Source: Bacillus sp. AFS001701 (lineage in GTDB: Bacteria > Bacillota > Bacilli > Bacillales > Bacillaceae_G). Taken from it: a stretch of 64,000 nucleotides of DNA. Below are positions 36,494-46,600 of this stretch, one piece after another. Numbering within the stretch: position 1 is the first letter of the stretch; each line of letters opens with the position of its first letter. Under the pieces are notes generated by a model. That model saw nothing but the letters and a program-made list of their open reading frames with translations. It was not told where the DNA came from and ran no database searches. The position numbers and the translations under genes were made by a program. The stretch covers positions 1 to 64,000 of the forward strand of contig NZ_NTZO01000025.1 of NCBI RefSeq assembly GCF_002559405.1, read 5' to 3'.

Positions 36494-37864
36494 ATGGCAG
36501 ATCGAAAATTCGTTAAAATCCAAACGTCAATTCCAGGACCAAAATCACAAGAGTTGGTTGCTAGAAGAAATAAAGTGGTTCCAAAAGGAATTAGTAATAA
36601 TAGTACAGCATTTGTAAAAAAAGCAAAGGGTGCACTAGTTGAGGATATTGATGGTAATACGTTTATTGATTTTGCAGGTGCAATTGGAACGATAAATGTG
36701 GGCCATTCTCATCCGAGAGTTGTAAGGGCACTTCAAGCTCAGGCCGGCGATTATATTCACACAGGCTTTAATGTCATGATGTATGAATCTTATATTCAGC
36801 TTGCAGAAAGATTAGCAGATCTTTCACCTGGAAGTTTTGAAAAACAAGTAGCATTTTTTAATAGTGGCGCAGAAGCTGTTGAAAATGCAGTGAAAATTGC
36901 AAGAAAATATACAAAACGTCAAGGAATCATTTCTTTTACTAGAGGATTCCATGGTCGTACATTAATGACAATGACGATGACAAGTAAAGTTAAGCCATAC
37001 AAATATGGATTTGGACCATTTGCTCCTGAAGTATATAAAGCACCATATCCATATGTTTACCGTCGTCCAGATCAAATGGATGAAAAAGAATATAGTAAAT
37101 TTATCATTGAACAATTTGAACAGTTTTTGATTGCAGAGGTTGCACCAGAAACGATTGCTGCAGTCGTAATGGAACCGATCCAAGGTGAAGGTGGCTTTAT
37201 CGTTCCTGATCTAGATTTTGTCAAAAGGGTTAGAGAAATTTGTACGCAATATGGAATATTATTTGTAGCAGATGAGATTCAAACTGGTTTTGCTAGAACA
37301 GGTAAATATTTTGCAATTGAGCACTTTGGAGTTGAGCCTGATTTAATTACAATTTCAAAATCAATGGGTGCAGGAGTTCCTATTAGTGGTGTGATCGGTA
37401 GAAAAGAAATTATGGAAGCTTCTGATGCCGGAGAAATAGGTGGAACATACTCTGGAAGTCCACTTGGATGTCGTGCAGCATTAGCAGTACTCGATATCAT
37501 TGAGGAAGAAGGATTAAATGAGCGAGCTGTTGTAATAGGCGAAAAAGTTAATGAGGAAATGCACAAATGGGCTAAGCAGTTTGAACAAATAGGTGATATT
37601 CGTGGAATCGGCGCAATGTGTGCGATGGAGATTGTAACAAATAAGAAAGATAAAACACCAGATAAAGTGACAGTTGGAAAGATTGTAAAAGAAGCTAACA
37701 ATAGAGGGTTAATGTTGTTAAGCGCAGGTATCTTTGGCAATGTTATTCGTTTGTTAATGCCACTAACGATTACAGATGAACAGCTTGAAGAAGGACTAGA
37801 TATTTTAAGGGAGTCAATTGAAGCTGTATTACTACCAGAATTACAATTGGAGGTAAACTCATGA
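36494..37864 (+). CDS. gabT: 4-aminobutyrate aminotransferase (GabT/DavT type)
   Basis: The 456-residue class III aminotransferase has the GABA transaminase signatures FNSGAEAVENAVKIARKY, TRGFHGRTLMTMTMTSK, ADEIQTGFARTG and PLP Lys289 in TISKSMGAG. It converts GABA plus 2-oxoglutarate to succinate semialdehyde and glutamate. The same enzyme class acts on 5-aminovalerate (DavT), which would match the glutarate-type genes downstream. It overlaps gabD by four bases. A paralogue at 46601 shares the same signature blocks. Ribosome site ATAGGATG. Confidence 0.9.
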   Translation: MADRKFVKIQTSIPGPKSQELVARRNKVVPKGISNNSTAFVKKAKGALVEDIDGNTFIDFAGAIGTINVGHSHPRVVRALQAQAGDYIHTGFNVMMYESYIQLAERLADLSPGSFEKQVAFFNSGAEAVENAVKIARKYTKRQGIISFTRGFHGRTLMTMTMTSKVKPYKYGFGPFAPEVYKAPYPYVYRRPDQMDEKEYSKFIIEQFEQFLIAEVAPETIAAVVMEPIQGEGGFIVPDLDFVKRVREICTQYGILFVADEIQTGFARTGKYFAIEHFGVEPDLITISKSMGAGVPISGVIGRKEIMEASDAGEIGGTYSGSPLGCRAALAVLDIIEEEGLNERAVVIGEKVNEEMHKWAKQFEQIGDIRGIGAMCAMEIVTNKKDKTPDKVTVGKIVKEANNRGLMLLSAGIFGNVIRLLMPLTITDEQLEEGLDILRESIEAVLLPELQLEVNS

Positions 37865-39318
37865 GCCAAATTAAAGAGAAGTATGAAGTCTACCCAATGT
37901 ATATAGATGGTACATGGGTTGGGAATGATCATGAATATTATACGAAGGTTACAAATCCTGCAACTGGTGCAGTTGTAGGGGCAATTCCAACAGGTGGTAC
38001 ATATGAAGCTAAATTAGCTGTTGATGCTGCTCATACAGCATTTAAAACTTGGTCAAAAAAGACAGCAGAAGAAAGATACCATTTATTAATGAATTGGTAT
38101 CGTCTTATTGACGAAAAGAAAGAAGAAATTGCTAAATTAATGACAATTGAGCAAGGTAAACCATTAAAAGAAGCGTTAGGTGAGACGGTTTATGCAAATG
38201 GTTTTATTTCTTGGTATGCAGAAGAAGGCAAACGTGTATATGGAGAAACAATTCCTGCATCACAACCTAATAAACGAATTCTAATTAGGAAAGAACCTGT
38301 AGGAGTTGTAGCAGCAATTACTCCATGGAATTTCCCAGCAGCTATGATTACTAGAAAAGTTGCTCCTGCACTTGCAGCTGGTTGTACAACGGTTATTAAA
38401 CCAGCTACTCAAACACCTTTAACAGCATTAAAGCTTGCGGAGCTTGCTCATGAAGCGGGAATTCCAAAAGGTGTAATTAATGTCGTTACTGGTAAGTCTT
38501 CTGAAATTGGCGATGTATGGTTAAAAGATCCAAGAGTAACAAAGATAACATTCACTGGCTCTACTGAAGTTGGCAAAAAGCTAATGGTAGGAGCAGCAGA
38601 GAATGTCAAAAAGGTTTCGCTAGAGCTTGGTGGAAATGCACCATTTATTGTCATGGATGATGCTGATTTATCAAAAGCAGCAGTTGGCCTAGTTCAGTCA
38701 AAATTCCGCAATGCAGGTCAAACTTGTATTTGTACAAATCGTATTTATGTACAGGAAAGTGTAGCCGAAGAATTTACAGCGTTATTTACAAAAGAACTAG
38801 AAAAATTAAAAGTGGGTAACGGTTTAGAAGAAGGAATTGATGTGGGTCCACTAATTGATGATGCAGCTTTAGAAAAGGTAAAAACGCTAGTTGAAGACGC
38901 TACTAATAATGGTGGAAAAATCGTATATAGTGGGAATAAACCTTCAGAAGAAAATGGATATTATTATGCACCAACTATTTTAACGGGTATTACGGATGAA
39001 ATGGCATGTATGAAGGAAGAAATATTTGGTCCACTTGCACCAATTACTACGTTTAAAACCGAAGAAGAAGTAATTGAGAGAGCAAATAATTCAAATTACG
39101 GTCTGGCTGCATATGTGTATACGGAAAACTTAAGTCGTTCTTTCCGCGTTACGGAAGCACTTGAGTACGGAATTATTGGACTAAACGATGGCACACCTTC
39201 TGCTGTACAAGTTCCATTTGGGGGTTATAAAGAGAGCGGTCTTGGAAGAGAAGGCGGTCATTTTGGAATTGAGGAATTTTTAGAAGTTAAATATATTTCA
39301 ATTGGGTTAGACATTTAA
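37861..39318 (+). CDS. gabD: Succinate-semialdehyde dehydrogenase (GabD/DavD type)
   Basis: This 485-residue aldehyde dehydrogenase has TPWNFPAAMITRK, the base Glu in ELGGNAPF and catalytic Cys289 in GQTCICTN, all typical of GabD. It is coupled to gabT by an ATGA overlap. It completes putrescine to GABA to succinate. Glutarate semialdehyde is a plausible second substrate given the next two genes. Confidence 0.92.
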   Translation: MSQIKEKYEVYPMYIDGTWVGNDHEYYTKVTNPATGAVVGAIPTGGTYEAKLAVDAAHTAFKTWSKKTAEERYHLLMNWYRLIDEKKEEIAKLMTIEQGKPLKEALGETVYANGFISWYAEEGKRVYGETIPASQPNKRILIRKEPVGVVAAITPWNFPAAMITRKVAPALAAGCTTVIKPATQTPLTALKLAELAHEAGIPKGVINVVTGKSSEIGDVWLKDPRVTKITFTGSTEVGKKLMVGAAENVKKVSLELGGNAPFIVMDDADLSKAAVGLVQSKFRNAGQTCICTNRIYVQESVAEEFTALFTKELEKLKVGNGLEEGIDVGPLIDDAALEKVKTLVEDATNNGGKIVYSGNKPSEENGYYYAPTILTGITDEMACMKEEIFGPLAPITTFKTEEEVIERANNSNYGLAAYVYTENLSRSFRVTEALEYGIIGLNDGTPSAVQVPFGGYKESGLGREGGHFGIEEFLEVKYISIGLDI

Positions 39319-39348
39319 TAAATCTACTGTTAATACAAAGCGCAGTTG

Positions 39349-39402
39349 TAAGCCAGTTAAACATTCAATTCAACTATTGTAATTGATCGTTTTACTGGCT
39401 TA
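39349..39402 (+). terminator. Possible hairpin after gabD
   Basis: TAAGCCAGT and ACTGGCTTA are perfect 9-bp arms around a long loop that itself contains CAATT..AATTG. No T tract follows, so termination is uncertain. Confidence 0.4.
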
Positions 39403-39429
39403 TTAACTAGATTAATAGAGGTGGAAAAA

Positions 39430-40614
39430 TTGCCAGGTGCATTACATGGAATAAAAATCATTGATTTAACAAGAGTACTAGCCGGACCCTTTTGTACGAT
39501 GATTCTTGGGGATCTAGGAGCAGAGATTATAAAAGTAGAAAGTATAAATAATGGCGATGAAACTAGGGGATGGGGGCCACCTTTCGTTGTAGGTGAAAGC
39601 GCTTATTATTTATGTGCAAACCGCAATAAAAAAGGCATAACACTAAACTTAAAAAGTGAGCAAGGTAAAGAAATTTTAAAAAAGCTAGTTTCAGAGGCTG
39701 ATGTAGTTGTTCAAAATTTCAAACCTGGAACAATGACAAAACTAGGTTTCGGCTATGAAGATTTGAAAAAAATAAAAGAAGATATAATACTAGCGTCCAT
39801 TAGTGGGTTTGGCAGTGAAGGACCAAATTCAAGTTTACCAGGATATGATTATATCATCCAAGCGATGTCTGGATTAATGAGCATTACTGGTGAGAAAGAG
39901 GCAGAGCCAATAAAAGTAGGGGTAGCCATTTCGGATGTTTTAACTGGTCTATTTACATGTATTGGGATTCTTGCTTCACTTCAGAATCGAGATCGTACAG
40001 GAGAAGGTCAGGAAATTGATATTTCATTGTTTGACTCTCAGCTAGCTGCTTTAGTAAATGTAGCTAGTAATTATTTATGTAGTGGAATTGTTCCTGAACG
40101 AATGGGGAATCAACACCCAAATATCGTTCCATATCAAGTCTTTGCTGCAAGTGACGGTGAATTAGTCATAGCAGTAGGGAATGACGAACAATTTAAAAGG
40201 TTTACTTTACTAATTGATGAACCAAACTTATTGGATGAAAAATTTAAGACAAATACGGGCCGTTTACAGCATAGAAAACAAATAGAGCAATTAATTCAAA
40301 ATAAGTTGAAGTTGAAGAGTAAAAATGAGTGGAAACAATTATTAGATCAAATAGGGATTCCAAATGGCCCAATAAATAATGTGAGTGAAGCTTTACAGTC
40401 TGATCAGGCTAAATCGAGAGAAATGGTGTTGGAAGTAAACCATCCTTTTATAAAGGATCTAAAATTAGTCGGATCACCGTTAAAATTATCAAAAACACCA
40501 ATTGAAGTATTAAGACACCCGCCCCTACATGGCGAGCATACAGAAGAAATAATTAGTAGACTGGGGTATTCTCAAATTGAAATAGAAGATATGAAACGAA
40601 ATAAAACAATTTAA
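39430..40614 (+). CDS. Class III CoA-transferase (CaiB/BaiF), possible glutarate CoA-transferase
   Basis: This 394-residue protein has the class III start GIKIIDLTRVLAGPFCTM, the RNKKGITLNLKSEQGKEI block and GYDYIIQAMSGLMSITG with a conserved catalytic Asp in the family's usual place. Such enzymes move CoA between dicarboxylic or carnitine-like acids. Immediately downstream is a glutaryl-CoA-dehydrogenase-like gene, so succinyl-CoA:glutarate transfer is a good candidate. TTG 39430 is chosen because GAGGTGG ends 5 bases before it; a GTG at 39421 lies inside that site. Confidence 0.82.
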   Translation: MPGALHGIKIIDLTRVLAGPFCTMILGDLGAEIIKVESINNGDETRGWGPPFVVGESAYYLCANRNKKGITLNLKSEQGKEILKKLVSEADVVVQNFKPGTMTKLGFGYEDLKKIKEDIILASISGFGSEGPNSSLPGYDYIIQAMSGLMSITGEKEAEPIKVGVAISDVLTGLFTCIGILASLQNRDRTGEGQEIDISLFDSQLAALVNVASNYLCSGIVPERMGNQHPNIVPYQVFAASDGELVIAVGNDEQFKRFTLLIDEPNLLDEKFKTNTGRLQHRKQIEQLIQNKLKLKSKNEWKQLLDQIGIPNGPINNVSEALQSDQAKSREMVLEVNHPFIKDLKLVGSPLKLSKTPIEVLRHPPLHGEHTEEIISRLGYSQIEIEDMKRNKTI

Positions 40615-40627
40615 GGAGGAAATAAAT

Positions 40628-41851
40628 ATGGATTTTTCATTATCAGAGGAACAAATTAGTGTAAGGAAAGTAGTTAGGTCATTTGTAGACAGAGAAATTA
40701 TCCCTTTTATAAAAGAATGGGATGAAAAAGGACATTTTGAAGCTAATATTCTAAAACGACTTGCAGATTTACAACTAATGGGTGTATGTATTCCAGAACA
40801 ATACGGTGGAGTAGGAATGGATTATAACACATTAGCGATTGTATGTGAGGAATTAGAACGTGGAGATACTGCTTTCCGTACTGCTGTTTCAGTACATACT
40901 GGTTTAAATAGTATGACATTACTGCAATGGGGAACTGAAGAACAAAAGAAAAAGTATCTTGTTCCTCAAGCACAAGGTAAGAAAATTGGTGCGTTTGGAT
41001 TAACAGAGCCAAATGCAGGATCAGATGTAGTAGCAATGGCAACAACAGCTGTAAAAGATGGAGATAGTTACATCTTAAACGGGTCAAAAACATGGATTTC
41101 TTTATGTGATGTAGCTGATCATTTCTTAATTTTTGCGAAAACAAATCATGACTTAAAGCACCATGGAATTTCTTGTTTTATCGTAGAAAGGAATTTTGAA
41201 GGCGTTTCCACAAAAGCAATCAAAGGAAAAATGGGAATTAGAGCAGGGAATACTGGTGAAGTATTTTTAGATGATGTAAGAGTTCCAGCTGAAAACTTAC
41301 TAGGTTTCGAAGGTGAAGGGTTTAAAATTGCAATGTCTGCGCTTGATAACGGACGATTCACAGTTGCGGCTGGTGCTTGCGGATTAATTCAGGCATCACT
41401 TGAAGCAAGCGTAAAATACTGTAATGAGCGAAAAACATTTGGTAAAGAAATTGGCAAACATCAATTAGTACAACAAATGATCGCTAAAATGTCATCAAAC
41501 CTTGAAATCTCACGTCTATTAGTTTATAAGGCTGGTTGGTTAAAAAATAACGGAAAGAGAAATACAAGAGAAACATCACTAGCAAAATGGATTTCTTGTA
41601 ATGCCGCAAATGAAGCAGCAAATGATGCAGTTCAAATTCACGGTGCATACGGATTTTCAAACGAATTCCCAGTAGAACGCTATTTAAGAAACTCAAAAGC
41701 ACCTGTTATTTACGAAGGAACAAGAGAAATTCACACAATTATGCAAGCTGAATATGACCTTGGAAATAGAGAAGATAAAGTGTTAAGAAAAATGCTTCCA
41801 GCTTGGCCATTTGAAGAAGTTACGGTTGAAGCGGTGAAGTCTTTACATTGA
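40628..41851 (+). CDS. Acyl-CoA dehydrogenase, glutaryl-CoA dehydrogenase-like
   Basis: The 407-residue flavoprotein has FGLTEPNAGSDV, the GSKTWIS FAD segment and the catalytic Glu363 in YEGTREIH. The stretch E77-RGDTAF-R84-T85 resembles the glutaryl-CoA dehydrogenase substrate site, where Glu87, Arg94 and Ser95 of the human enzyme hold the carboxylate. With the CoA-transferase 13 bases upstream it could oxidise glutaryl-CoA to crotonyl-CoA. A short-chain acyl-CoA dehydrogenase is the alternative. AAGGAGG precedes the ATG. Confidence 0.82.
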   Translation: MDFSLSEEQISVRKVVRSFVDREIIPFIKEWDEKGHFEANILKRLADLQLMGVCIPEQYGGVGMDYNTLAIVCEELERGDTAFRTAVSVHTGLNSMTLLQWGTEEQKKKYLVPQAQGKKIGAFGLTEPNAGSDVVAMATTAVKDGDSYILNGSKTWISLCDVADHFLIFAKTNHDLKHHGISCFIVERNFEGVSTKAIKGKMGIRAGNTGEVFLDDVRVPAENLLGFEGEGFKIAMSALDNGRFTVAAGACGLIQASLEASVKYCNERKTFGKEIGKHQLVQQMIAKMSSNLEISRLLVYKAGWLKNNGKRNTRETSLAKWISCNAANEAANDAVQIHGAYGFSNEFPVERYLRNSKAPVIYEGTREIHTIMQAEYDLGNREDKVLRKMLPAWPFEEVTVEAVKSLH

Positions 41852-41873
41852 ATTATTGATTAAATATTAGTAA

Positions 41874-41903
41874 AAAGACTGTCCGTTTAAGACAGTCTTA
41901 TTT
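41874..41903. terminator. Bidirectional terminator
   Basis: AAGACTGTC and GACAGTCTT form a 9-bp stem with a 7-base loop. Flanking A- and T-rich tracts allow use by the acyl-CoA dehydrogenase gene and the minus-strand gene ending at 41907. Confidence 0.8.
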
Positions 41904-41906
41904 AAG

Positions 41907-42257
41907 TTATTTAATATCAGTACGTAACGTATTTTGTATCTGCGGTAAAACATCTTCAACGTGATCTAGTTCTAAAATGATTTTATCGTATTTGTGGTTA
42001 TTTAACGTTAAAACTAAATTTCCCTTATTAGTGCTTGAAGCTACAAAATAGTTCACTCCATCTTTTTTGAAATAGCCATATTTACTTGCGCCTAAATGTG
42101 TACCATATATTTTCCATAAAAATTGATGGGTATCCTCTATAGAAACATCCTTTATATTATTGTAGGGAACCTCGATTGTATGTTTTAATCCTAAAATTGT
42201 TTCAAGACTAGAAAGTGAAATGATTAATTTATCTTCCTCAAATAAAATTGTTTTCAT
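41907..42257 (-). CDS. Conserved hypothetical protein, PH-like fold
   Basis: A 116-residue protein of alternating beta strands with a C-terminal helix. The repeated short strands (KLIISLSSLETILG, IEVPYNNIKDVSIED, NLVLTLNNHKYDKIILEL) resemble bacterial PH-domain proteins, a tentative assignment. AAGGAGGGAT precedes the ATG on the minus strand. The 42258-42651 gap beyond it shows no convincing gene. Confidence 0.65.
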   Translation of the reverse strand: MKTILFEEDKLIISLSSLETILGLKHTIEVPYNNIKDVSIEDTHQFLWKIYGTHLGASKYGYFKKDGVNYFVASSTNKGNLVLTLNNHKYDKIILELDHVEDVLPQIQNTLRTDIK

Positions 42258-42651
42258 TAAAAATCCCTCCTTACTTCTTATACGACTAGGGATCGTATTT
42301 CGTTCATTTATTTTAATTCAATTATAAAAATAAGCGATACTTTTTACCGAACTCGTTCATATTACAAAACTAAACAAACGTTTAATTAAATTGAATACGT
42401 TATTCAGATGCTGTGACTTGCCACGAAAAATACATTCAGTCCAATTTTGGGTCGGAAGTTTATGATAACGTTGAAAATGTAATGATAGCCATGATTTTAA
42501 AGTATACGGGCTTGAAAATATAGACTTAGTATTAGTAAAAGTAAGAAAAAAATTTGAACAATAGATAATTTTTATCATAGCTTGAAAATGCTAGGGAATG
42601 ATATCATCTAGATAAAAGAATTATTTACTATTCTCAGGAGAGGTACGTGAA

Positions 42652-43197
42652 ATGGATCAACAAGTACAAACTTATTTTGAAAACCTTGAATCAAAAGACA
42701 AGAATTTGCAATTCGAAGCCTTTAACTACATTATATCCGTTACAAAAGAAAAAGTTGATTGGTCCTATGAAGTATGGGATCGATTAAAGTCGGATCTAAC
42801 GCATAAAGGAAATCACAAAAGGTCAAGAGCTGCACAATTTCTCTCAAATTTAGCGATCAGTGATCCAGAGAAAAGAATGCTAAATGATTTTCCTGAAATT
42901 TGGCAAGTTACATATGATCCAAAATTTGTTACCGCAAGACATACCTTACAATCAATATGGAGAGTAGGGTTAGCTAGTCCAGAACAAAGAGCAATCGTGC
43001 TTGATCATCTAGAAAATCGTTATTTAAATTGCAAAGAAGAGAAGAACCATACATTGATTCGTTACGATATCATTCAATGTATGAGAAACCTTTATGACGC
43101 GGTTAAGAATGAAGAGATTAAACAAAAGGCTTTCGAATTGATTGAAACTGAAGAGGATCCAAAATATCGAAAAAAATATATGACGGTGTGGAAATAA
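42652..43197 (+). CDS. HEAT-like helical repeat protein, unknown function
   Basis: A 181-residue all-helical protein. Successive helical pairs (LQFEAFNYIISVTKEK, RSRAAQFLSNLAI, TARHTLQSIWRVGLAS, IRYDIIQCMRNLYDA) look like HEAT/ARM-type repeats that bind other macromolecules. AGGAGAGG lies before the ATG. No functional context: neighbours are an unrelated PH-like protein and a regulator. Confidence 0.65.
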   Translation: MDQQVQTYFENLESKDKNLQFEAFNYIISVTKEKVDWSYEVWDRLKSDLTHKGNHKRSRAAQFLSNLAISDPEKRMLNDFPEIWQVTYDPKFVTARHTLQSIWRVGLASPEQRAIVLDHLENRYLNCKEEKNHTLIRYDIIQCMRNLYDAVKNEEIKQKAFELIETEEDPKYRKKYMTVWK

Positions 43198-43202
43198 AGC
43201 AC

Positions 43203-43292
43203 ATTTAAAGTGAACCGAAAAAGTTAGACAAATAGTTTTATGCTGCTAAAGAGGATTGGACTCTGTACTGCACAGGGGACAATCCTTTTTGT
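43203..43292. other. Possible insertion-sequence end remnant with strong hairpin
   Basis: TGAACCGAAAAAGTTAGACA resembles the terminal sequence of some IS3-family elements. The next block, AGGATTG..ACTCTGTA..GCACAGGG..CAATCCT, folds into a strong hairpin ended by TTTTTG. No transposase gene is present. The rest of 43293-43485 shows nothing recognisable. It may simply be the terminator of the preceding gene. Confidence 0.35.
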
Positions 43293-43485
43293 TTTATCGT
43301 AATAGTAAAAAGAGTAATAAAGAAAAGAGTTTAAGTTAATGACAAATAATGTCATGCGAGTTCGGTAGAATTTCGGATGGGATTGTTGTTAGTGAATATA
43401 ATGCTATAAATAATTGGAGCGGAAATAGGAGACGTGAGTTATTCACGTCTCAATTTACTTGTTAAAATAGTTTCAAATTTAAAAT

Positions 43486-44496
43486 CTATTTTATTCTAGG
43501 CTTTCCAGTTGATCGTCGAACAATTAAATGAGGTGTGATTGTAGTTGTTACGGAATTTAATTGTTTGTTTTTATTTTCAATCAAATTAATTAGATGTTCC
43601 ATAGCCAGATTTCCTAGAGACTGACTTAAATGAGTTCCCACTGTTGTTAATTGAATAGATGCATGGGCAGAAAACTCGATATTATCAATTGCACCAATGC
43701 TGATATCTTCCGGTATTCTAAAGCCTTTATTAAGAAGGAAATCCAAGCAAATTAATGCAATAGCATCCGTCGCAGCGACTATGGCTGTTGGAAATTCAAT
43801 ACCTGAAAATAACTCCTTACAGGCTTGGACGATGGATTCTATAGTTGTATCGGTGGTTTTTATCCAATCCTCACGAACTGCTATTTTTTGTCTATTAGCC
43901 TCTTTTTTAAACCCTTCTAAACGACCGTGAAAAGTAGATGCTTGTAGCGGGCCACCTATATACGCTAGATTTTTATGACCTAATTCGATCATATGATTAG
44001 TTATTAGTTCGCCGGCTTTTACGTTATCAATCTCAAAATAGTTTGTCCCACAGGAATGCTTGCGATTGAAGGTCACATACGGTTTGCCTTCCAAACTTTC
44101 TAAAACGGGAAAAATAGAATCATTCATTAAAATAGAAGACATTATGATTCCATCAACAGGAGCGCTTAATACTTGGTTATAAAGCATTTTATCGTTATCT
44201 ATTTTATTGAAAAATACGAGTACGTTATATCCTTTTTTTGCTGCAATCGATACAATTCCCCGAGTAGATTCTTCATAAAAAGGATCATGAGTATGTCCTG
44301 TGATTAACGCAATCATATTGGTTTTCTTTTTTACGAGATTTCTAGCAATCAAATTCGGATGATAGTTTAATTCTTTAATGGCTCTCTCTACTTTCTCTAC
44401 TGTAGATTGCTTAATATTTTTAGATCCATTTAATACACGAGAAACAGTAGATTGAGAGACGCCAGCTAGCCTCGCAACATCGTGTGAAGAAACCAA
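43486..44496 (-). CDS. LacI-family transcriptional regulator
   Basis: The 336-residue protein has the LacI DNA-binding headpiece (DVARLAGVSQSTVSRVLNG) with hinge helix and a periplasmic-binding-protein-like effector domain (about 60-330). It is divergent from an aldehyde dehydrogenase-aminotransferase-permease operon, and two near-palindromic AATACGTATT sites lie between. TTG at 44496 is preferred because TTGGAGTG is properly spaced, whereas a GTG at 44505 directly abuts it. A GABA-like or amino-acid-derived effector is inferred from the target genes, which is unusual for a family that mostly senses sugars. Confidence 0.88.
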   Translation of the reverse strand: MVSSHDVARLAGVSQSTVSRVLNGSKNIKQSTVEKVERAIKELNYHPNLIARNLVKKKTNMIALITGHTHDPFYEESTRGIVSIAAKKGYNVLVFFNKIDNDKMLYNQVLSAPVDGIIMSSILMNDSIFPVLESLEGKPYVTFNRKHSCGTNYFEIDNVKAGELITNHMIELGHKNLAYIGGPLQASTFHGRLEGFKKEANRQKIAVREDWIKTTDTTIESIVQACKELFSGIEFPTAIVAATDAIALICLDFLLNKGFRIPEDISIGAIDNIEFSAHASIQLTTVGTHLSQSLGNLAMEHLINLIENKNKQLNSVTTTITPHLIVRRSTGKPRIK

Positions 44497-44694
44497 ATAA
44501 ATCACTCCAAGTTCATATAATATATAATTTAAAAATAATAGTTAATTAATTAAATAAACAATGAATACGGCAGACGTACTAAATCTTGTTACTCCCAAAA
44601 CAATATAATTTTTGGAATTTTCAAGGGACTATTTTATATTATAGCAAATAAAATCGAACTTGATTAGAAGTTTTGTGCAAATTAACGAATTTTT

Positions 44695-44708
44695 TGAATA
44701 CGTATTCA
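44695..44708. promoter_or_regulatory. LacI-type operator 1
   Basis: TGAATACGTATTCA is a perfect 14-bp palindrome with a central CG, typical of LacI-family sites. A second copy lies 231 bases away, allowing looping. Confidence 0.75.
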
Positions 44709-44896
44709 TAGAAATTAGAATGAAAGTGTAATCATTACATAGTTTAGATACTTGCTGATAAAAATTTTATAAAAATCGAAAGTATACTTACTAGATCCAA
44801 GATGCAATCAACATTAAGCACAACTCGTTAGAGAATATAGATAAGTTTTCTAGATGTTAATTAAATATTTATAAAATGCTAAAAAATAAAAATTGT

Positions 44897-44939
44897 TTGA
44901 CAATTATTAAAAATGAAGCTTATTATTAATACGTATTCA
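44897..44939 (+). promoter_or_regulatory. Sigma-A promoter with overlapping LacI-type operator 2
   Basis: TTGACA at 44897-44902 and TATTAT at 44921-44926 are spaced 18 bases. TTAATACGTATTCA at 44926-44939 begins at the end of the -10 box, so a bound repressor would block transcription start. It matches operator 1 except at one position. Confidence 0.8.
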
Positions 44940-44957
44940 TAAGTTATGGAGGGAAAC

Positions 44958-46379
44958 ATGAAAAAGAATATTTGGATTAACGGACAATATGTAGAAACAG
45001 AAAATTATTCAGATTTGCTTTCTCCTTATTCACAAGAAAAAATTGCAGATATTGCTATTGCGAATAAACTACAAACTCAGAATGCAATACAAGTTGCTTA
45101 TGATTCTAAAGAAGTAATGGCCAAAATACCTGCTCACCAACGAGCAGCCATTTTAGAGAAAGTTTCGCAACTTCTTGAAGAAAATTTAGAAGAAGCTGCA
45201 AGAGTAATTGCTCTCGAGTCGGCTAAACCACTTATCTTCGCCAAAGCAGAAGTAATAAGAACGGTTGAAACATACAAATTTGCATCAGAGGAAGCAAAAC
45301 GAATTCATGGAGAAACAATTCCTTTTGATGCGGCGGTTAGTGGTATTGGAAAAATAGGCTACACCATTCGAAATCCAATTGGAGTTATTGGTGCAATTAC
45401 TCCATTTAATTTTCCGATGAATTTAGTTGCGCATAAAGTGGGACCAGCTATTGCTGCAGGGAATACCGTGGTATTGAAGCCAGCTTCACAAACACCACTT
45501 TCTGCATTTTATATAGCAGATTTATTCAAAAAAGCTGGTCTACCAGATGGCGTATTAAATGTCGTTACAGGACCAGGACGAGTTGTAGGTGACGCCATTG
45601 TAGAAAGTGATCTAGTTAGTATGGTGACTTTTACAGGAAGTTCCTCAGTTGGAATTGCACTTCGAGCAAAAGCAGGGCTTAAGAAAACAACACTTGAACT
45701 AGGTTCAAATGCGGCATTAATCATTGATGAGGATATTGATGTAACAAAGGCTATTGATCGCTGCTTAATGGGCGCATTTTCTAACCAAGGGCAAATCTGC
45801 ATCTCTTTACAACGTATATATGTACACGAAAAAATCTATGATGAGTTTGTTTCGCAGTTTGCAAAAAGTGCTAGCGAACTCAAACTAGGTGACCCTCTAG
45901 ATACTGAAACCTATGTTTCATCTCTAATTTCATCGAATGAATTGGACCGTGCTTTAAGCTGGATCGAAGAAGCAAAAGCACAGGGTGCGACTATTGCAAC
46001 AGGTGGCAAAACGCTAGGTAATATTCTTGAACCTACAATTATTTTAGATGTAACAAGTAACATGAAAGTATCATGTAACGAAGTTTTTGCTCCAATTGTT
46101 TCAATTTGTAAAGTATCTTCGGTTGAAGAAGCAATTGATGCTGTGAATGATTCCCGATATGGTCTGCAAGCTGGAATTTACACTAATAGTGTTGTTAACG
46201 CGCTAAAAGCAGCGGACGATCTGCATGTAGGAGGCGTAGTTATTAATGATGTACCTACGTTCCGTGTTGATCAAATGCCATATGGAGGTGTAAAAGAAAG
46301 TGGTACAGGACGTGAAGGATTGAAATATGCAATTGAAGAGATGACTGAAATGAAACTCGTTATTTGGCACAAAGGATAA
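44958..46379 (+). CDS. Aldehyde dehydrogenase family protein, semialdehyde-type
   Basis: This 473-residue protein has PFNFPMNLVAHK, the base Glu in LELGSNAAL (Ser replaces the usual second Gly) and catalytic Cys281 in GQICISLQ. The ELGSN variant is typical of the lactaldehyde/phosphonoacetaldehyde-like branch. It precedes a GABA-type aminotransferase and permease and probably oxidises the semialdehyde they produce. ATG 44958 follows GGAGGG; the in-frame ATG at 44946 is upstream of that site. It is controlled by the divergent LacI-type protein. Confidence 0.82.
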   Translation: MKKNIWINGQYVETENYSDLLSPYSQEKIADIAIANKLQTQNAIQVAYDSKEVMAKIPAHQRAAILEKVSQLLEENLEEAARVIALESAKPLIFAKAEVIRTVETYKFASEEAKRIHGETIPFDAAVSGIGKIGYTIRNPIGVIGAITPFNFPMNLVAHKVGPAIAAGNTVVLKPASQTPLSAFYIADLFKKAGLPDGVLNVVTGPGRVVGDAIVESDLVSMVTFTGSSSVGIALRAKAGLKKTTLELGSNAALIIDEDIDVTKAIDRCLMGAFSNQGQICISLQRIYVHEKIYDEFVSQFAKSASELKLGDPLDTETYVSSLISSNELDRALSWIEEAKAQGATIATGGKTLGNILEPTIILDVTSNMKVSCNEVFAPIVSICKVSSVEEAIDAVNDSRYGLQAGIYTNSVVNALKAADDLHVGGVVINDVPTFRVDQMPYGGVKESGTGREGLKYAIEEMTEMKLVIWHKG

Positions 46380-46600
46380 ATTTTAGACATCATCTAAAAT
46401 GGTTTTCATTTTTAAGTGTACCGTTTAGCTTTATCGTTTTTTAGAAGGTACTTTTTAACTGTTTATAGGTTTCTCATACTGGAAGTAGAAATGAGCGTAT
46501 AGGCAGTTATACATATTACTATGATTAGCTCGTAATTAATTCAGTAATTGAAAAAACAAACATCGTAGAAAAATTATTATAAAAACGGAGGAATCAAATA

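Noticed and set aside
42357..42578. Minus-strand 73-codon frame in the gap after the PH-like gene
   Set aside because: Phe/Ser/Leu-rich random-looking translation and no ribosome site; probably non-coding.
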